From Streptomyces halstedii (lineage in GTDB: Bacteria; Actinomycetota; Actinomycetes; Streptomycetales; Streptomycetaceae): DNA of 64,000 nucleotides. Position 1 is the stretch's first letter, and every line of letters begins with the position of its first letter. The notes under the pieces are model-generated. The model saw nothing but the letters and a program-made list of their open reading frames with translations. It ran no database searches and was not told where the DNA came from. Made by a program: the position numbers and the translations under genes. Below are positions 26,311-34,250 of the stretch, piece after piece. The stretch is taken from the NCBI GenBank assembly GCA_000720535.1, contig JOAZ01000012.1, positions 1 to 64,000 on the forward strand. Direction: 5' to 3'.

Positions 26311-27917
26311 TGGCGCAGGTGCTCGAATTCAAGCTGCCGGACCTCGGAGAGGGGCTCACCGAGGCCGAGATCGTGCGTTGGCTGGTGGACGTCGGCGATG
26401 TCGTCACCATCGACCAGCCCGTCGTCGAGGTCGAGACGGCCAAGGCGATGGTCGAGGTGCCCTGCCCTTACGGGGGTGTGGTGACGGCGCGGTTCGGTGA
26501 GGAAGGCGCCGAGCTTCCGGTCGGGGCGCCCTTGCTGACGGTCGCGGTGGAATCGGCGGAAGGCGCGGCGGCACCGGGGACTTCGGCTTCCGGGCCGTCC
26601 GCCGACCGGAACACCGGGTCCGGCGAGGGCCTCCGACCGGCCGGCGACGGTACGGGACCCGCGGGTGAGTCCTCGGGGAACGTGCTGGTGGGCTACGGCA
26701 CGGCGGCCCCGGCCGCGCGGCGCCGACGCGTCAGGCCGAGCGCGTTCACGGCGCCGCTTTCGTCCGCCCCCGCGCCCGCCCCCGCGCCCTCGTCTTCGCC
26801 TACGCCGGGGACCGGTGCCGGTGAGCCGATGACGGCCGCATCCACTGCGGCAGGCGCGTCCGCGTCTGCGTCCGCTTCGACGTCCGCACCCGCACCCGCT
26901 TCGGTGGCCCGGTCGTCGTCCGTGGCCCCCGTGGCCCCCGTGGCCCCTGTGGCGGTCGGCCACTCTTCGGCGGCGGATTCCGGGCAGATGGAGGGGGCCG
27001 ACGAGAACCATGGACCGGTGGCGGTCATCTCTCCGCTGGTCCGCAGGCTGGCGCGGCAACACGGTCTCGACCTTCGGCACATCGCGGGCTCGGGGCGTGA
27101 CGGTCTGATCCTGCGCGCGGATGTCGAATCCGCGATCAGGGGGGCCGACGACAAGCGCTCCGCCGACCCCGAGGTCCAGTCGGTTTCGGAATCGGAGCCG
27201 GTGGCGGGGGCAGGCGAGCGGATCCCTCTGCGCGGAGTCCGGGGCGCGGTCGCGGACAAGCTGTCGCGCAGTCGGCGCGAGATCCCCGATGCCACGTGCT
27301 GGGTGGATGCCGATGCCACCGAGCTGATGGCGGCAAGGGCCGCGATGAACGGTGCGGGGACGGGTACCGGAGGAGCGGCTCCCAAGATCTCGGTGCTCGC
27401 CCTACTGGCCCGGATCTGCACGGCTGCCCTGTCGCGCTACCCGGAACTCAATTCGACCGTGGACGCCGACGCACGGGAGATCGTTCGACTGCCCGCAGTC
27501 CACCTCGGCTTCGCCGCCCAGACGGAACGGGGTCTGGTCGTCCCGGTCGTGAGGGACGCCCATTCCCGGAACGCCGAGTCGATCAGTGAGGAGATCGGCC
27601 GCCTGACCGAGGCGGCACGGGCCGGAAAGCTGACTCCGGCACAGCTCACCGGTGGGACCTTCACGTTGAACAACTACGGGGTGTTCGGTGTCGACGGATC
27701 GACACCGATCATCAACCACCCCGAGGCGGCGATGCTGGGGGTCGGCCGGATCGTTGCCAAGCCCTGGGTGCATCAGGGGGAGCTGGCGGTCCGCCAGGTC
27801 GTGCAGCTCTCGCTCACCTTCGATCACCGGGTCTGCGACGGTGGGACGGCAGGTGGTTTCCTGAGATACGTGGCGGACTGTGTGGAGCAGCCGGCACTGC
27901 TGCTTCGCGCGTTGTAA
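26310..27917 (+). CDS. bkdC: dihydrolipoamide acyltransferase E2 (BkdC) with long linker
   Basis: Core acyltransferase of the BCDH complex. The N-terminal lipoyl domain (residues about 4-80) has the lipoylated lysine in VETAKAMVEVP. A linker of about 150 residues is almost pure Ala/Pro/Ser/Thr. The E3-binding peripheral domain has SPLVRRLARQHGLDLRHIAG and GRDGLILRADV. The catalytic domain ends with SLTFDHRVCDGGTAGGFLRY (His-Asp pair). At 535 aa it is longer than the 473-aa paralogue, chiefly through the linker. No E3 gene is adjacent; E3 is usually encoded elsewhere. Confidence 0.93.
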   Translation: MAQVLEFKLPDLGEGLTEAEIVRWLVDVGDVVTIDQPVVEVETAKAMVEVPCPYGGVVTARFGEEGAELPVGAPLLTVAVESAEGAAAPGTSASGPSADRNTGSGEGLRPAGDGTGPAGESSGNVLVGYGTAAPAARRRRVRPSAFTAPLSSAPAPAPAPSSSPTPGTGAGEPMTAASTAAGASASASASTSAPAPASVARSSSVAPVAPVAPVAVGHSSAADSGQMEGADENHGPVAVISPLVRRLARQHGLDLRHIAGSGRDGLILRADVESAIRGADDKRSADPEVQSVSESEPVAGAGERIPLRGVRGAVADKLSRSRREIPDATCWVDADATELMAARAAMNGAGTGTGGAAPKISVLALLARICTAALSRYPELNSTVDADAREIVRLPAVHLGFAAQTERGLVVPVVRDAHSRNAESISEEIGRLTEAARAGKLTPAQLTGGTFTLNNYGVFGVDGSTPIINHPEAAMLGVGRIVAKPWVHQGELAVRQVVQLSLTFDHRVCDGGTAGGFLRYVADCVEQPALLLRAL

Positions 27918-28374
27918 CTGCGCCAGGCTTCCGTTTCCTGGGTCCGGGACCCGGGCCCAGGACCTCCGGAGCTGGGACCGTTGCTGGTCGGTCAGTTCGC
28001 CGGATCGGCTCGGGGAGGACTGGTCGGCTCGTGGAGGTCCGCTCCCAGGTCGGTCCGGTCCCGGCCGGTCGGCTCCCGGGTCGGTCCGCTCCCGGATCGG
28101 TCGACTTCCGGGGTGGTCGCCTACTGATCAGGCTGCTCTTGGTCGGTCGACCATCGACCGGGCGGTCCCCGTGTCAGGCGGCTCCCGGTCGGTCGGTCCC
28201 GGTGGGCGCTTCCTGGCCGGTGGGCGGGCGATTGGGCGGGGGCGGGGTGGGTGCGGAGACGGGGCGGTTGCCGAGGGGGCCATGGCCTGGCAGTGGCGGG
28301 GCTGCCGTCACAGCGGGCGTGATTCCGGACCCCGGTCGGGTTCCGGAAGGTGAGGGGCACGCATACTCGGGGGC
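27918..28374. other. gene-free stretch after bkdC
   Basis: 457 bp without a credible gene. It holds the terminator at 27937 and then degenerate short repeats built on GGTCGG and GGCTCCCGG between about 28000 and 28210. The promoter for the following mobA-like gene must lie near its end. Confidence 0.6.
27937..27961 (+). terminator. terminator of bkd operon 1
   Basis: An 11-bp stem (CCTGGGTCCGG with CCGGGCCCAGG, one T-G pair) with a 3-nt loop begins 20 bp after the bkdC stop. Confidence 0.65.
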
Positions 28375-29250
28375 ATGACCGCGTATGACGCCATCGTTCT
28401 CGCCGGCGGGGCCGCGAGGCGGCTCGGTGGCGCCGACAAGCCAGGGCTCAGGGTGGGCGGCCGATCCCTGCTCGACCGGGTGCTCGCCGCCTGTGCCGGT
28501 GCCGGGACCACCGTGGTGGTGGGTGGCCGCAGGCCCACCCGGCGTCCGGTCGTATGGACACGCGAAGTCCCCCAGGGCGGTGGCCCTTTGGCGGCCCTGG
28601 GTGCCGGGGTGCGGCAGACGGACGGGGACATGGTCCTGGTGCTCTCCGCCGACCTCCCGTTCCTGGCCGAGGAGACCGTGCGCACGTTGCTGGCGGCAGC
28701 CGGGACAGGCGCCTGGGAAGGAGCCATGTGCACCGACCCCGAGGGCAGGGACCAGCCGCTGGTCGCCGCCTACCGGGCCGAGCCGCTCCGCCGGGAACTG
28801 GCGCTCCTCGCCACCGAACACGGCAGCCTCGCCGGGCTCCCCCTGCGTCTGCTCACCGCCGAGATGGAGATGGCGCGGATCGAGGCCGGTCCGCACGCCT
28901 CCTTCGACTGCGACACCTGGGAGGACCTTGCCGCCGCCCGCGCGCGTATCAGGGAGCATGGGACCGTGCTGGACGAATGGATCACCGCAGTCAAGAACGA
29001 GCTGGGCATCGAGCTCGACGTCGATACCGATGTCCTGCTGGATCTCGCCCGTGACGCCGCCCACGGCGTAGCCCGGCCTGCCGCTCCGCTGACCACCTTC
29101 CTGGTGGGGTTCGCCGCGGCGACGGCGAGCAAGGGCATGAGTCCGGAGGCCGCAGCCGAGGCGGTGGCCGAGGCCGCCCGCAAGGCCGCCGCGCTCGCCC
29201 TCCGCTGGGAGGAAGAGACGGAGGCCGGCGGAAAGACCGGCACTCCATGA
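28375..29250 (+). CDS. MobA-like NTP transferase fused to DUF6457-type domain
   Basis: Residues 1-200 form a molybdopterin-guanylyltransferase-like domain: LAGGAARRLGGADKP (nucleotide loop with Lys), VPQGGGPLAALGAG, SADLPFLA (metal Asp) and FDCDTWEDL. The residues from about 205 (LDEWITAVKNELGIELDVD) to 285 form a small helical domain of the DUF6457 type, frequent in actinobacterial fusions. The product would attach GMP or CMP to molybdopterin. Coupling to moeA by ATGA overlap supports molybdenum cofactor assembly. Confidence 0.85.
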   Translation: MTAYDAIVLAGGAARRLGGADKPGLRVGGRSLLDRVLAACAGAGTTVVVGGRRPTRRPVVWTREVPQGGGPLAALGAGVRQTDGDMVLVLSADLPFLAEETVRTLLAAAGTGAWEGAMCTDPEGRDQPLVAAYRAEPLRRELALLATEHGSLAGLPLRLLTAEMEMARIEAGPHASFDCDTWEDLAAARARIREHGTVLDEWITAVKNELGIELDVDTDVLLDLARDAAHGVARPAAPLTTFLVGFAAATASKGMSPEAAAEAVAEAARKAAALALRWEEETEAGGKTGTP

Positions 29251-31070
29251 CGCCGCACGGAGGCGAGCCCCGCAGCCCCCTACCGCATGCGGGCCGGGCC
29301 CCCGAAGGGCGAGCCGCCGAGGCCGCCACCGCCGAAGCCTGTACCGATGAGGCCGCCACCGCCGAAGCCTCTTCCGTCGAAGCCGCCACCCCTGAGGCCG
29401 CCACGGCCGAGGAGCTGACCGCCGAAGCCCGCACGGCCGAGGAATTGACGGCTGAAGAGCGGGCCGCAGAGGGGCGGGCCGCTGAAGAGCGGGCCGTGGA
29501 AGAGGCCTTGGCGCTCGTGGGGCGGCGGCAGCCGTACGAGGCCCACACCCACTCCGCTCCGGAGCGGCTCGACACCACGGCTTCGCGTCGCCCGGAACCG
29601 TTCGGCTCGTCGCCCTCGGGCGCCAACTCCTTCCGTGCCGACTCCCGTCCGGGCGGGCACTCCTTCCACGCCGACTCTCAACCGGGCGATCCGGGTACCG
29701 GCAACGGGCAGACCAGCCCAGCTCAGCCGAGCCAGCACATCGGGCCGGGCAGTCCGACCGGGTTGGGTAGTCCGACCGGACCCATTAGACCTGCCGAGCC
29801 GGGTAGTCCGGCCGAGTCGGGTAGTCCGGCCGAGCCGGGCTCCACCCTCCCCGCCGCCTGTGCCACCTCCTGGCACGACGCGCGGGCGCTGGCGAGGCGG
29901 CTGGGCCGGGCCGCGCCCCTCGCCGCCCACCGGCTCCCCTTGGAGCGCGCCCTCGGCCATGTACTGGCCGAGGCCGTTGTCGCCCTCACCGATCTTCCGT
30001 CCTTCGACACCTCGGCCATGGACGGCTGGGCTGTCGCCGGGCCCGGCCCCTGGGCCGTACGGATGGGCGAAGGGCTTCTTGCCGGGCGTGGCGAGGGGGA
30101 GCCGCTCCTCGACGGCCAGGCGGTCCGCATCGCCACCGGAGCCCGAATCCCGGCCGAGGCAACCGCCGTCATCCGCAGCGAACACGCCCGGTTCGACGAG
30201 GTGAAGGGCCTGCTCCACGCCACCCGCGCCGTCGTCCCCGGGCAGGACATCCGCCCGCGCGGTCAGGAGTGCCGGTCCGGCGACCAGCTCCTGCCCGTCG
30301 GAACCGTGGTGACCCCGCCGGTTCTCGGGCTGGCGGCCGCTGCCGGGTACGACGCGCTCGTGGCCGTACCGCTGCCCCGGGTGGACGTGCTCGTCCTCGG
30401 GGACGAGTTGCTCACCGCCGGGCTTCCCCAGGGAGGGCGCATCCGGGACGCTCTTGGTCCCATGCTGGGCCCCTGGCTCCGTTCACTGGGTGCCGAGGTC
30501 AGCGCTCCCCAGCGGCTCGGCGACGACGCCGAAGCACTCCGGCGCGCCCTCACCACCTCGGATGCCGATCTCGTGCTCACGACCGGAGGAACCGCCGCCG
30601 GACCTGTCGACCATGTCCACCCGGTACTCGCCGAGATCGGTGCGGAACTGCTGGTGGACGGCGTATCAGTGCGTCCCGGCCATCCGATGCTCCTGGCGCG
30701 GCTGGTGGACGGGGGCCCCTACGTGGTGGGGCTGCCTGGGAATCCGCTGGCCGCCGTGGCGGGACTGATGACGCTGGCCGAGCCTCTGTTGCGGGGGATT
30801 GCCGGGCGTCCGGCTCAGGACTCGTACCACCCGCCGGTGCGCGAAGAGGTGCGGGGCCATCCGCTCGACACCCGGCTGATTCCCGTGGTGCACCGTGCGG
30901 ACAGTGTCATGCCTCTGCACTACAGCGGACCCGCCATGCTGCGTGGGATCGCCGCCGCCGATGGATTGGCCGTCGTACCTCCGGGCGGGGTACGGTCCGG
31001 CGCCGAGGTGGAGATTCTCGATCTACCGTGGACCTCGGCTGAGCCGTGGACGGAAGGGTGTTTCACGTGA
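29247..31070 (+). CDS. moeA: molybdopterin molybdenumtransferase MoeA with long repeat N-terminus
   Basis: Inserts molybdate into adenylylated molybdopterin. The MoeA core begins at about residue 208: SWHDARALARRL, LPSFDTSAMDGWAV, IRPRGQECRSGDQLL, DVLVLGDELL, TTGGTAAGPVDHVHPV, VRPGHPMLLARL, GLPGNPLAAV and the C-terminal barrel. The first 205 residues are low-complexity, first Ala/Glu/Thr units (EAATAEA type, residues about 25-90), then Gly/Ser/Pro units. The ATG overlaps the mobA-like stop. The last codons and stop (GCFT*) are encoded within a parS box. Confidence 0.9.
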   Translation: MTPHGGEPRSPLPHAGRAPEGRAAEAATAEACTDEAATAEASSVEAATPEAATAEELTAEARTAEELTAEERAAEGRAAEERAVEEALALVGRRQPYEAHTHSAPERLDTTASRRPEPFGSSPSGANSFRADSRPGGHSFHADSQPGDPGTGNGQTSPAQPSQHIGPGSPTGLGSPTGPIRPAEPGSPAESGSPAEPGSTLPAACATSWHDARALARRLGRAAPLAAHRLPLERALGHVLAEAVVALTDLPSFDTSAMDGWAVAGPGPWAVRMGEGLLAGRGEGEPLLDGQAVRIATGARIPAEATAVIRSEHARFDEVKGLLHATRAVVPGQDIRPRGQECRSGDQLLPVGTVVTPPVLGLAAAAGYDALVAVPLPRVDVLVLGDELLTAGLPQGGRIRDALGPMLGPWLRSLGAEVSAPQRLGDDAEALRRALTTSDADLVLTTGGTAAGPVDHVHPVLAEIGAELLVDGVSVRPGHPMLLARLVDGGPYVVGLPGNPLAAVAGLMTLAEPLLRGIAGRPAQDSYHPPVREEVRGHPLDTRLIPVVHRADSVMPLHYSGPAMLRGIAAADGLAVVPPGGVRSGAEVEILDLPWTSAEPWTEGCFT

Positions 31071-31073
31071 AAC
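31060..31073. other. parS site 2, at the moeA/channel junction
   Basis: A perfect GTTTCACGTGAAAC spans the last codons and stop of moeA and the GTG start of the next gene. The central CACGTG provides both the GTG start and, with the following A, the TGA stop. Confidence 0.9.
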
Positions 31074-32170
31074 TTCCCGGCCAGGACGCGATGGCCAGGC
31101 GTGCGGACGAGCACGTGGTGCCCACGCGTGTGCTTCTGCCCCGGCGTGTGATGGACAGGCCGTTGCGGCAGGTGGCCAAACGGCTCGCGATGGCCCTGGC
31201 GGTACTGGCCATAACGATCTTCATCGTCTGGGCCGACCGGGGCGGGTACCACGACAGCGCGGACCAGAAAGTCGATCTCCTCGATGCCGCCTACTACTCG
31301 ACGGTGACTCTGTCGACGACCGGCTACGGCGACATCACTCCGTACAGCGACTCCGCCAGGCTGGCCAACGTCCTGCTGGTGACACCGCTGCGTGTGCTCT
31401 TCCTGATCATTCTGGTCGGCACCACCCTGGAGGTCCTGACGGAACGGACCCGGGAGGACTTCCGCCTGAACCGTTGGAGAACGAACTTGCGTGAACACAC
31501 CGTTGTCGTCGGTTTCGGCACGAAGGGCCGCTCGGCCATTCAGACGCTCTGCGCGACGGGCCTGAAGAAGGAACAGATCGTCGTGGTCGACCCGGCGAGC
31601 AAGGTGCTGGAGGCCGCCAACGCGGAGGGGTTCGTCGGTGTACTGGGCGATGCGACGCGCAGCGATGTGCTGCTGCGGGCGGAGGTCCAGAAGGCGCGGC
31701 AGATCATCATCGCCACCCAACGCGACGACACAGCCGTGCTCGTGACCCTGACCGCACGTCAACTCAACCGGGGCGCGAAGATCGTGGCCGCCGTGCGTGA
31801 GGAGGAGAACGCGCCGCTGCTGCGGCAGTCCGGGGCCGACGCCGTGATCACCAGCGCGAGCGCGGCAGGCCGTCTGCTCGGCCTCTCGGTCCTGAGCCCC
31901 AGCGCGGGCACGGTGATGGAGGACCTCATCCAGCAGGGCAGCGGCCTCGACCTCGTCGAACGGCCGGTGATAAAGGCCGAGGTGGGCAAGAGCGTCCGGG
32001 AGACCGACGACCTGGTGGTGACGGTGCTCCGCGGCCACCGGCTGCTGGGTTACGACGATCCGGCGGCGAGCCCGCTCCAGCTCACGGACCGGTTGATCAC
32101 GATCGTGCGTGCCTCGCCCCTCCCCGGCCCGCACATGGCCCACCCGCAGCAGCCCCACCCGCGACCGTGA
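31067..32170 (+). CDS. potassium channel with TrkA-N (RCK) regulatory domain
   Basis: Two-helix channel subunit. The first helix is MALAVLAITIFIVWA (about residues 45-60), then a pore loop with filter TTGYGDITP and the second helix LLVTPLRVLFLIILVGT. The cytoplasmic RCK domain (about residues 135-260) has a Rossmann motif VVVGFGTKGRSA and acidic VVVDP. A C-terminal TrkA-C-like region follows. I place the start at the GTG at 31067 because GGAAGGG lies eight bases before it and GTGA overlaps the moeA stop; GTGs at 31046 and 31058 are in frame. It likely forms a ligand-gated K+ channel. Confidence 0.9.
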   Translation: MKLPGQDAMARRADEHVVPTRVLLPRRVMDRPLRQVAKRLAMALAVLAITIFIVWADRGGYHDSADQKVDLLDAAYYSTVTLSTTGYGDITPYSDSARLANVLLVTPLRVLFLIILVGTTLEVLTERTREDFRLNRWRTNLREHTVVVGFGTKGRSAIQTLCATGLKKEQIVVVDPASKVLEAANAEGFVGVLGDATRSDVLLRAEVQKARQIIIATQRDDTAVLVTLTARQLNRGAKIVAAVREEENAPLLRQSGADAVITSASAAGRLLGLSVLSPSAGTVMEDLIQQGSGLDLVERPVIKAEVGKSVRETDDLVVTVLRGHRLLGYDDPAASPLQLTDRLITIVRASPLPGPHMAHPQQPHPRP

Positions 32171-32298
32171 GGCCGGTAGCCCTACGGACCGGGCTCAGGG
32201 CGGTACCGGTCCCAGGGTGTACCGGGCTCAGCGGTACCGGCCCCAGGGCAGGGCAGGTCTGAACGGTATGCGGGGCGGTACGGAGTAGCCTCGCGGCC

Positions 32299-33288
32299 AT
32301 GCATGCGATCACGATCCCCGAACCCGGTGGCCCCGAGGCGCTCGTATGGGCCGAGGTGCCTGATCCCGTACCCGGCGAGGGCGAAGTCCTCGTCGAGGTC
32401 GTGTCCAGTGCCGTCAACCGGGCCGATGTCCTCCAGCGGCAGGGCTTCTACAACCCGCCGCCCGGCGCCTCCCCCTACCCCGGGCTGGAGTGCGCGGGCC
32501 GTGTCGTCGCGCTCGGCCCGGGAGTGACCGGCTGGTCCGTGGGCGACGAGGTGTGCGCCCTGCTGGCGGGGGGCGGCTATGCGGAGAAGGTCGCCGTACC
32601 GTCCGGTCAGCTGCTGCCCGTACCCGCGGGCGTCGATCTGGCGGTCGCCGCGGCGCTGCCCGAGGTGACCGCGACCGTCTGGTCCAACGTCTTCATGGTG
32701 GCTCATCTGCGCCCCGGTGAGACCGTGTTGATCCACGGCGGCTCCAGTGGGATCGGCACGATGGCGATCCAGCTCGCCAAGGCCGTCGGCGCACGTGTCG
32801 CGGTGACGGCCGGCGGTCCCGAGAAGCTGGCCCGGTGCAAGGAGCTGGGCGCCGACATCCTCATCGACTACCGCGAGCAGGACTTCGTCGAGGAGCTGCG
32901 CCAGGCGACGGACGGCGCGGGCGCGGACGTCATCCTCGACATCGTCGGGGCCGCGTACCTGGACCGGAACGTCCGCGCTCTCGCGGTCAACGGCCGGCTG
33001 GCCATCATCGGGCTCCAGGGCGGAGCCAAGGGCGAGTTGAACCTGGGCGCGCTGCTGACCAAGCGTGCCGCCGTCACGGCCACGTCGCTGCGGGGCCGGC
33101 CGCTCGCGGAGAAGGCCGCGATCATCGCGGCGGTACGCGAGCATGTGTGGCCGCTGGTCGCCGAAGGCGTCGTCCGGCCGATCGTGGACCGCACGGTGCC
33201 GATGGCGGACGCGGCGGAGGCACACCGCGTGCTGGAGTCGAGCACCCACATCGGCAAGGTGCTCCTGCTGACCCCCGCCGCGACCTGA
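32299..33288 (+). CDS. NAD(P)H quinone oxidoreductase, PIG3 type (MDR family)
   Basis: A 329-aa zinc-free medium-chain dehydrogenase. The quinone oxidoreductase signature is in NRADVLQRQGFYNPPPGASP, followed by GLECAGRVVALG. The nucleotide-binding fold has LIHGGSSGIGTMAIQLAKAVG, and the later FLDI-type segment DVILDIVGAAYL is followed by LAIIGLQGG. It reduces quinones with NADPH, limiting or generating redox stress. It stands alone; short direct repeats occupy the 128 bp before it and begin again at its stop codon. Confidence 0.92.
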   Translation: MHAITIPEPGGPEALVWAEVPDPVPGEGEVLVEVVSSAVNRADVLQRQGFYNPPPGASPYPGLECAGRVVALGPGVTGWSVGDEVCALLAGGGYAEKVAVPSGQLLPVPAGVDLAVAAALPEVTATVWSNVFMVAHLRPGETVLIHGGSSGIGTMAIQLAKAVGARVAVTAGGPEKLARCKELGADILIDYREQDFVEELRQATDGAGADVILDIVGAAYLDRNVRALAVNGRLAIIGLQGGAKGELNLGALLTKRAAVTATSLRGRPLAEKAAIIAAVREHVWPLVAEGVVRPIVDRTVPMADAAEAHRVLESSTHIGKVLLLTPAAT

Positions 33289-33339
33289 CCCCGGCAGGGA
33301 CCTGGCCCGCGACCTGACTCCGCCAGGGACCTGGCCCGC
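33282..33339. repeat. 29-bp direct repeats
   Basis: Two copies of a 29-bp unit (GACCTGACCCCGGCAGGGAC followed by CTGGCCCGC) lie at 33282-33310 and 33311-33339. Shorter, rearranged pieces continue to about 33390. The first copy contains the oxidoreductase stop codon. Confidence 0.75.
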
Positions 33340-33434
33340 GACCTGACCCCTGCCGGGACCTGACCCCGGCAGGGACCCGGCCCCCGCGCCCCGGTCCCCG
33401 CGGCCCCGACCTCAGCCCCCGACCTCAGGCAATG

Positions 33435-33475
33435 CGACAGGACCCGGCACACAGCATGTGTGCCGGGTCCTGTCG
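33435..33475. terminator. strong bidirectional terminator
   Basis: A perfect 17-bp stem (33435-33451 with 33459-33475) has a 7-nt loop and lies between the convergent oxidoreductase and bpa genes. Confidence 0.85.
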
Positions 33476-33490
33476 TGTACGGGCGTACGG

Positions 33491-33547
33491 CATGAGCCCA
33501 TCCAGGAAGCACGAGCCCATACAGGAAGCATGAGCCCATCCAGGAAG
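33491..33547. repeat. 19-bp tandem repeat, three copies
   Basis: Copies at 33491-33509, 33510-33528 and 33529-33547 have the consensus CATGAGCCCATCCAGGAAG. The first and third are identical; the middle one differs at two positions. It ends seven bases before the bpa stop codon. Confidence 0.85.
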
Positions 33548-33553
33548 TACGGG

Positions 33554-34102
33554 TCAGAGGTACGGGCCGGAGCGCGCCGGGCCGTGCGGGTCCGGGCCGT
33601 CCTTCTCCTCGTCGTGGAGCGCACCCGGAGGAAGGGCGCGCCGCATCTGCTCCAGCTGTGCGCGGGCCGCCATCTGCTGGGCGAACAGAGCCGTCTGGAT
33701 GCCGTGGAACAGGCCCTCCAGCCAGCCGACCAGCTGGGCCTGCGCGATCCGCAGCTCCGCCTCGGACGGGACGGAGTCCTCGGTGAACGGCAGCGAGAGG
33801 CGTTCCAGCTCCTCCACGAGTTCGGGCGCCAGCCCGTCCTCCAGCTCCTTCACCGAGCCCGCGTGGATCTCCTTCAGCCGGACCCGGCTCGCCTCGTCGA
33901 GAGGAGCCGCCCTGACCTCTTCGAGGAGCTGCTTGATCATGCTGCCGATGCGCATGACCTTCGCGGGCTGCTCGACCATCTCCGTCACCGGAATCTCACG
34001 CGATTCCTCGTCACCGCCACCGCCGCCGATGGCCATTCCGTCCTGCCCCACCACGAGGACTTGGGGGTGCTCCTGCGACCGTTCATTCCTCGGCATCTCC
34101 AT
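33554..34102 (-). CDS. bpa: bacterial proteasome activator Bpa (DUF2587)
   Basis: ATP-independent activator ring that docks on the 20S proteasome and feeds it unfolded proteins. The 182-aa protein has a disordered, acidic N-terminus, then the strongly conserved four-helix core: KVMRIGSMIKQLLEEVRAAP, LKEIHAGSVKELEDGLAPEL and LVGWLEGLFHGIQTALFAQQ. The tail ends in SGPYL, matching the position of the GQYL docking motif of M. tuberculosis Bpa (Rv3780); the penultimate Tyr needed for proteasome binding is kept. The start MEMPRN at 34102 is preferred over a longer frame. Family assignment is strong. Confidence 0.93.
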   Translation of the reverse strand: MEMPRNERSQEHPQVLVVGQDGMAIGGGGGDEESREIPVTEMVEQPAKVMRIGSMIKQLLEEVRAAPLDEASRVRLKEIHAGSVKELEDGLAPELVEELERLSLPFTEDSVPSEAELRIAQAQLVGWLEGLFHGIQTALFAQQMAARAQLEQMRRALPPGALHDEEKDGPDPHGPARSGPYL

Positions 34103-34141
34103 GCCGCCATTGTCTCCCACACCGGTGGTACGTCGCGGTGG

Positions 34142-34180
34142 TGCCCCCGGAAAAGGCATGATCCACCTTTCCCGGGGGCA
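34142..34180 (-). terminator. terminator of the ABC transporter operon
   Basis: A 15-bp stem with one mismatch (34142-34156 with 34166-34180) and a nine-base loop lies downstream of the FtsX-type gene as read on the minus strand and upstream of bpa. Confidence 0.75.
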
Positions 34181-34250
34181 CCCGGGGACACCTGAACGGC
34201 CGCCGCGGCCGGTCAGCCGGGAAACCGGCCGGCCGCCGACGGTCCCCGTC

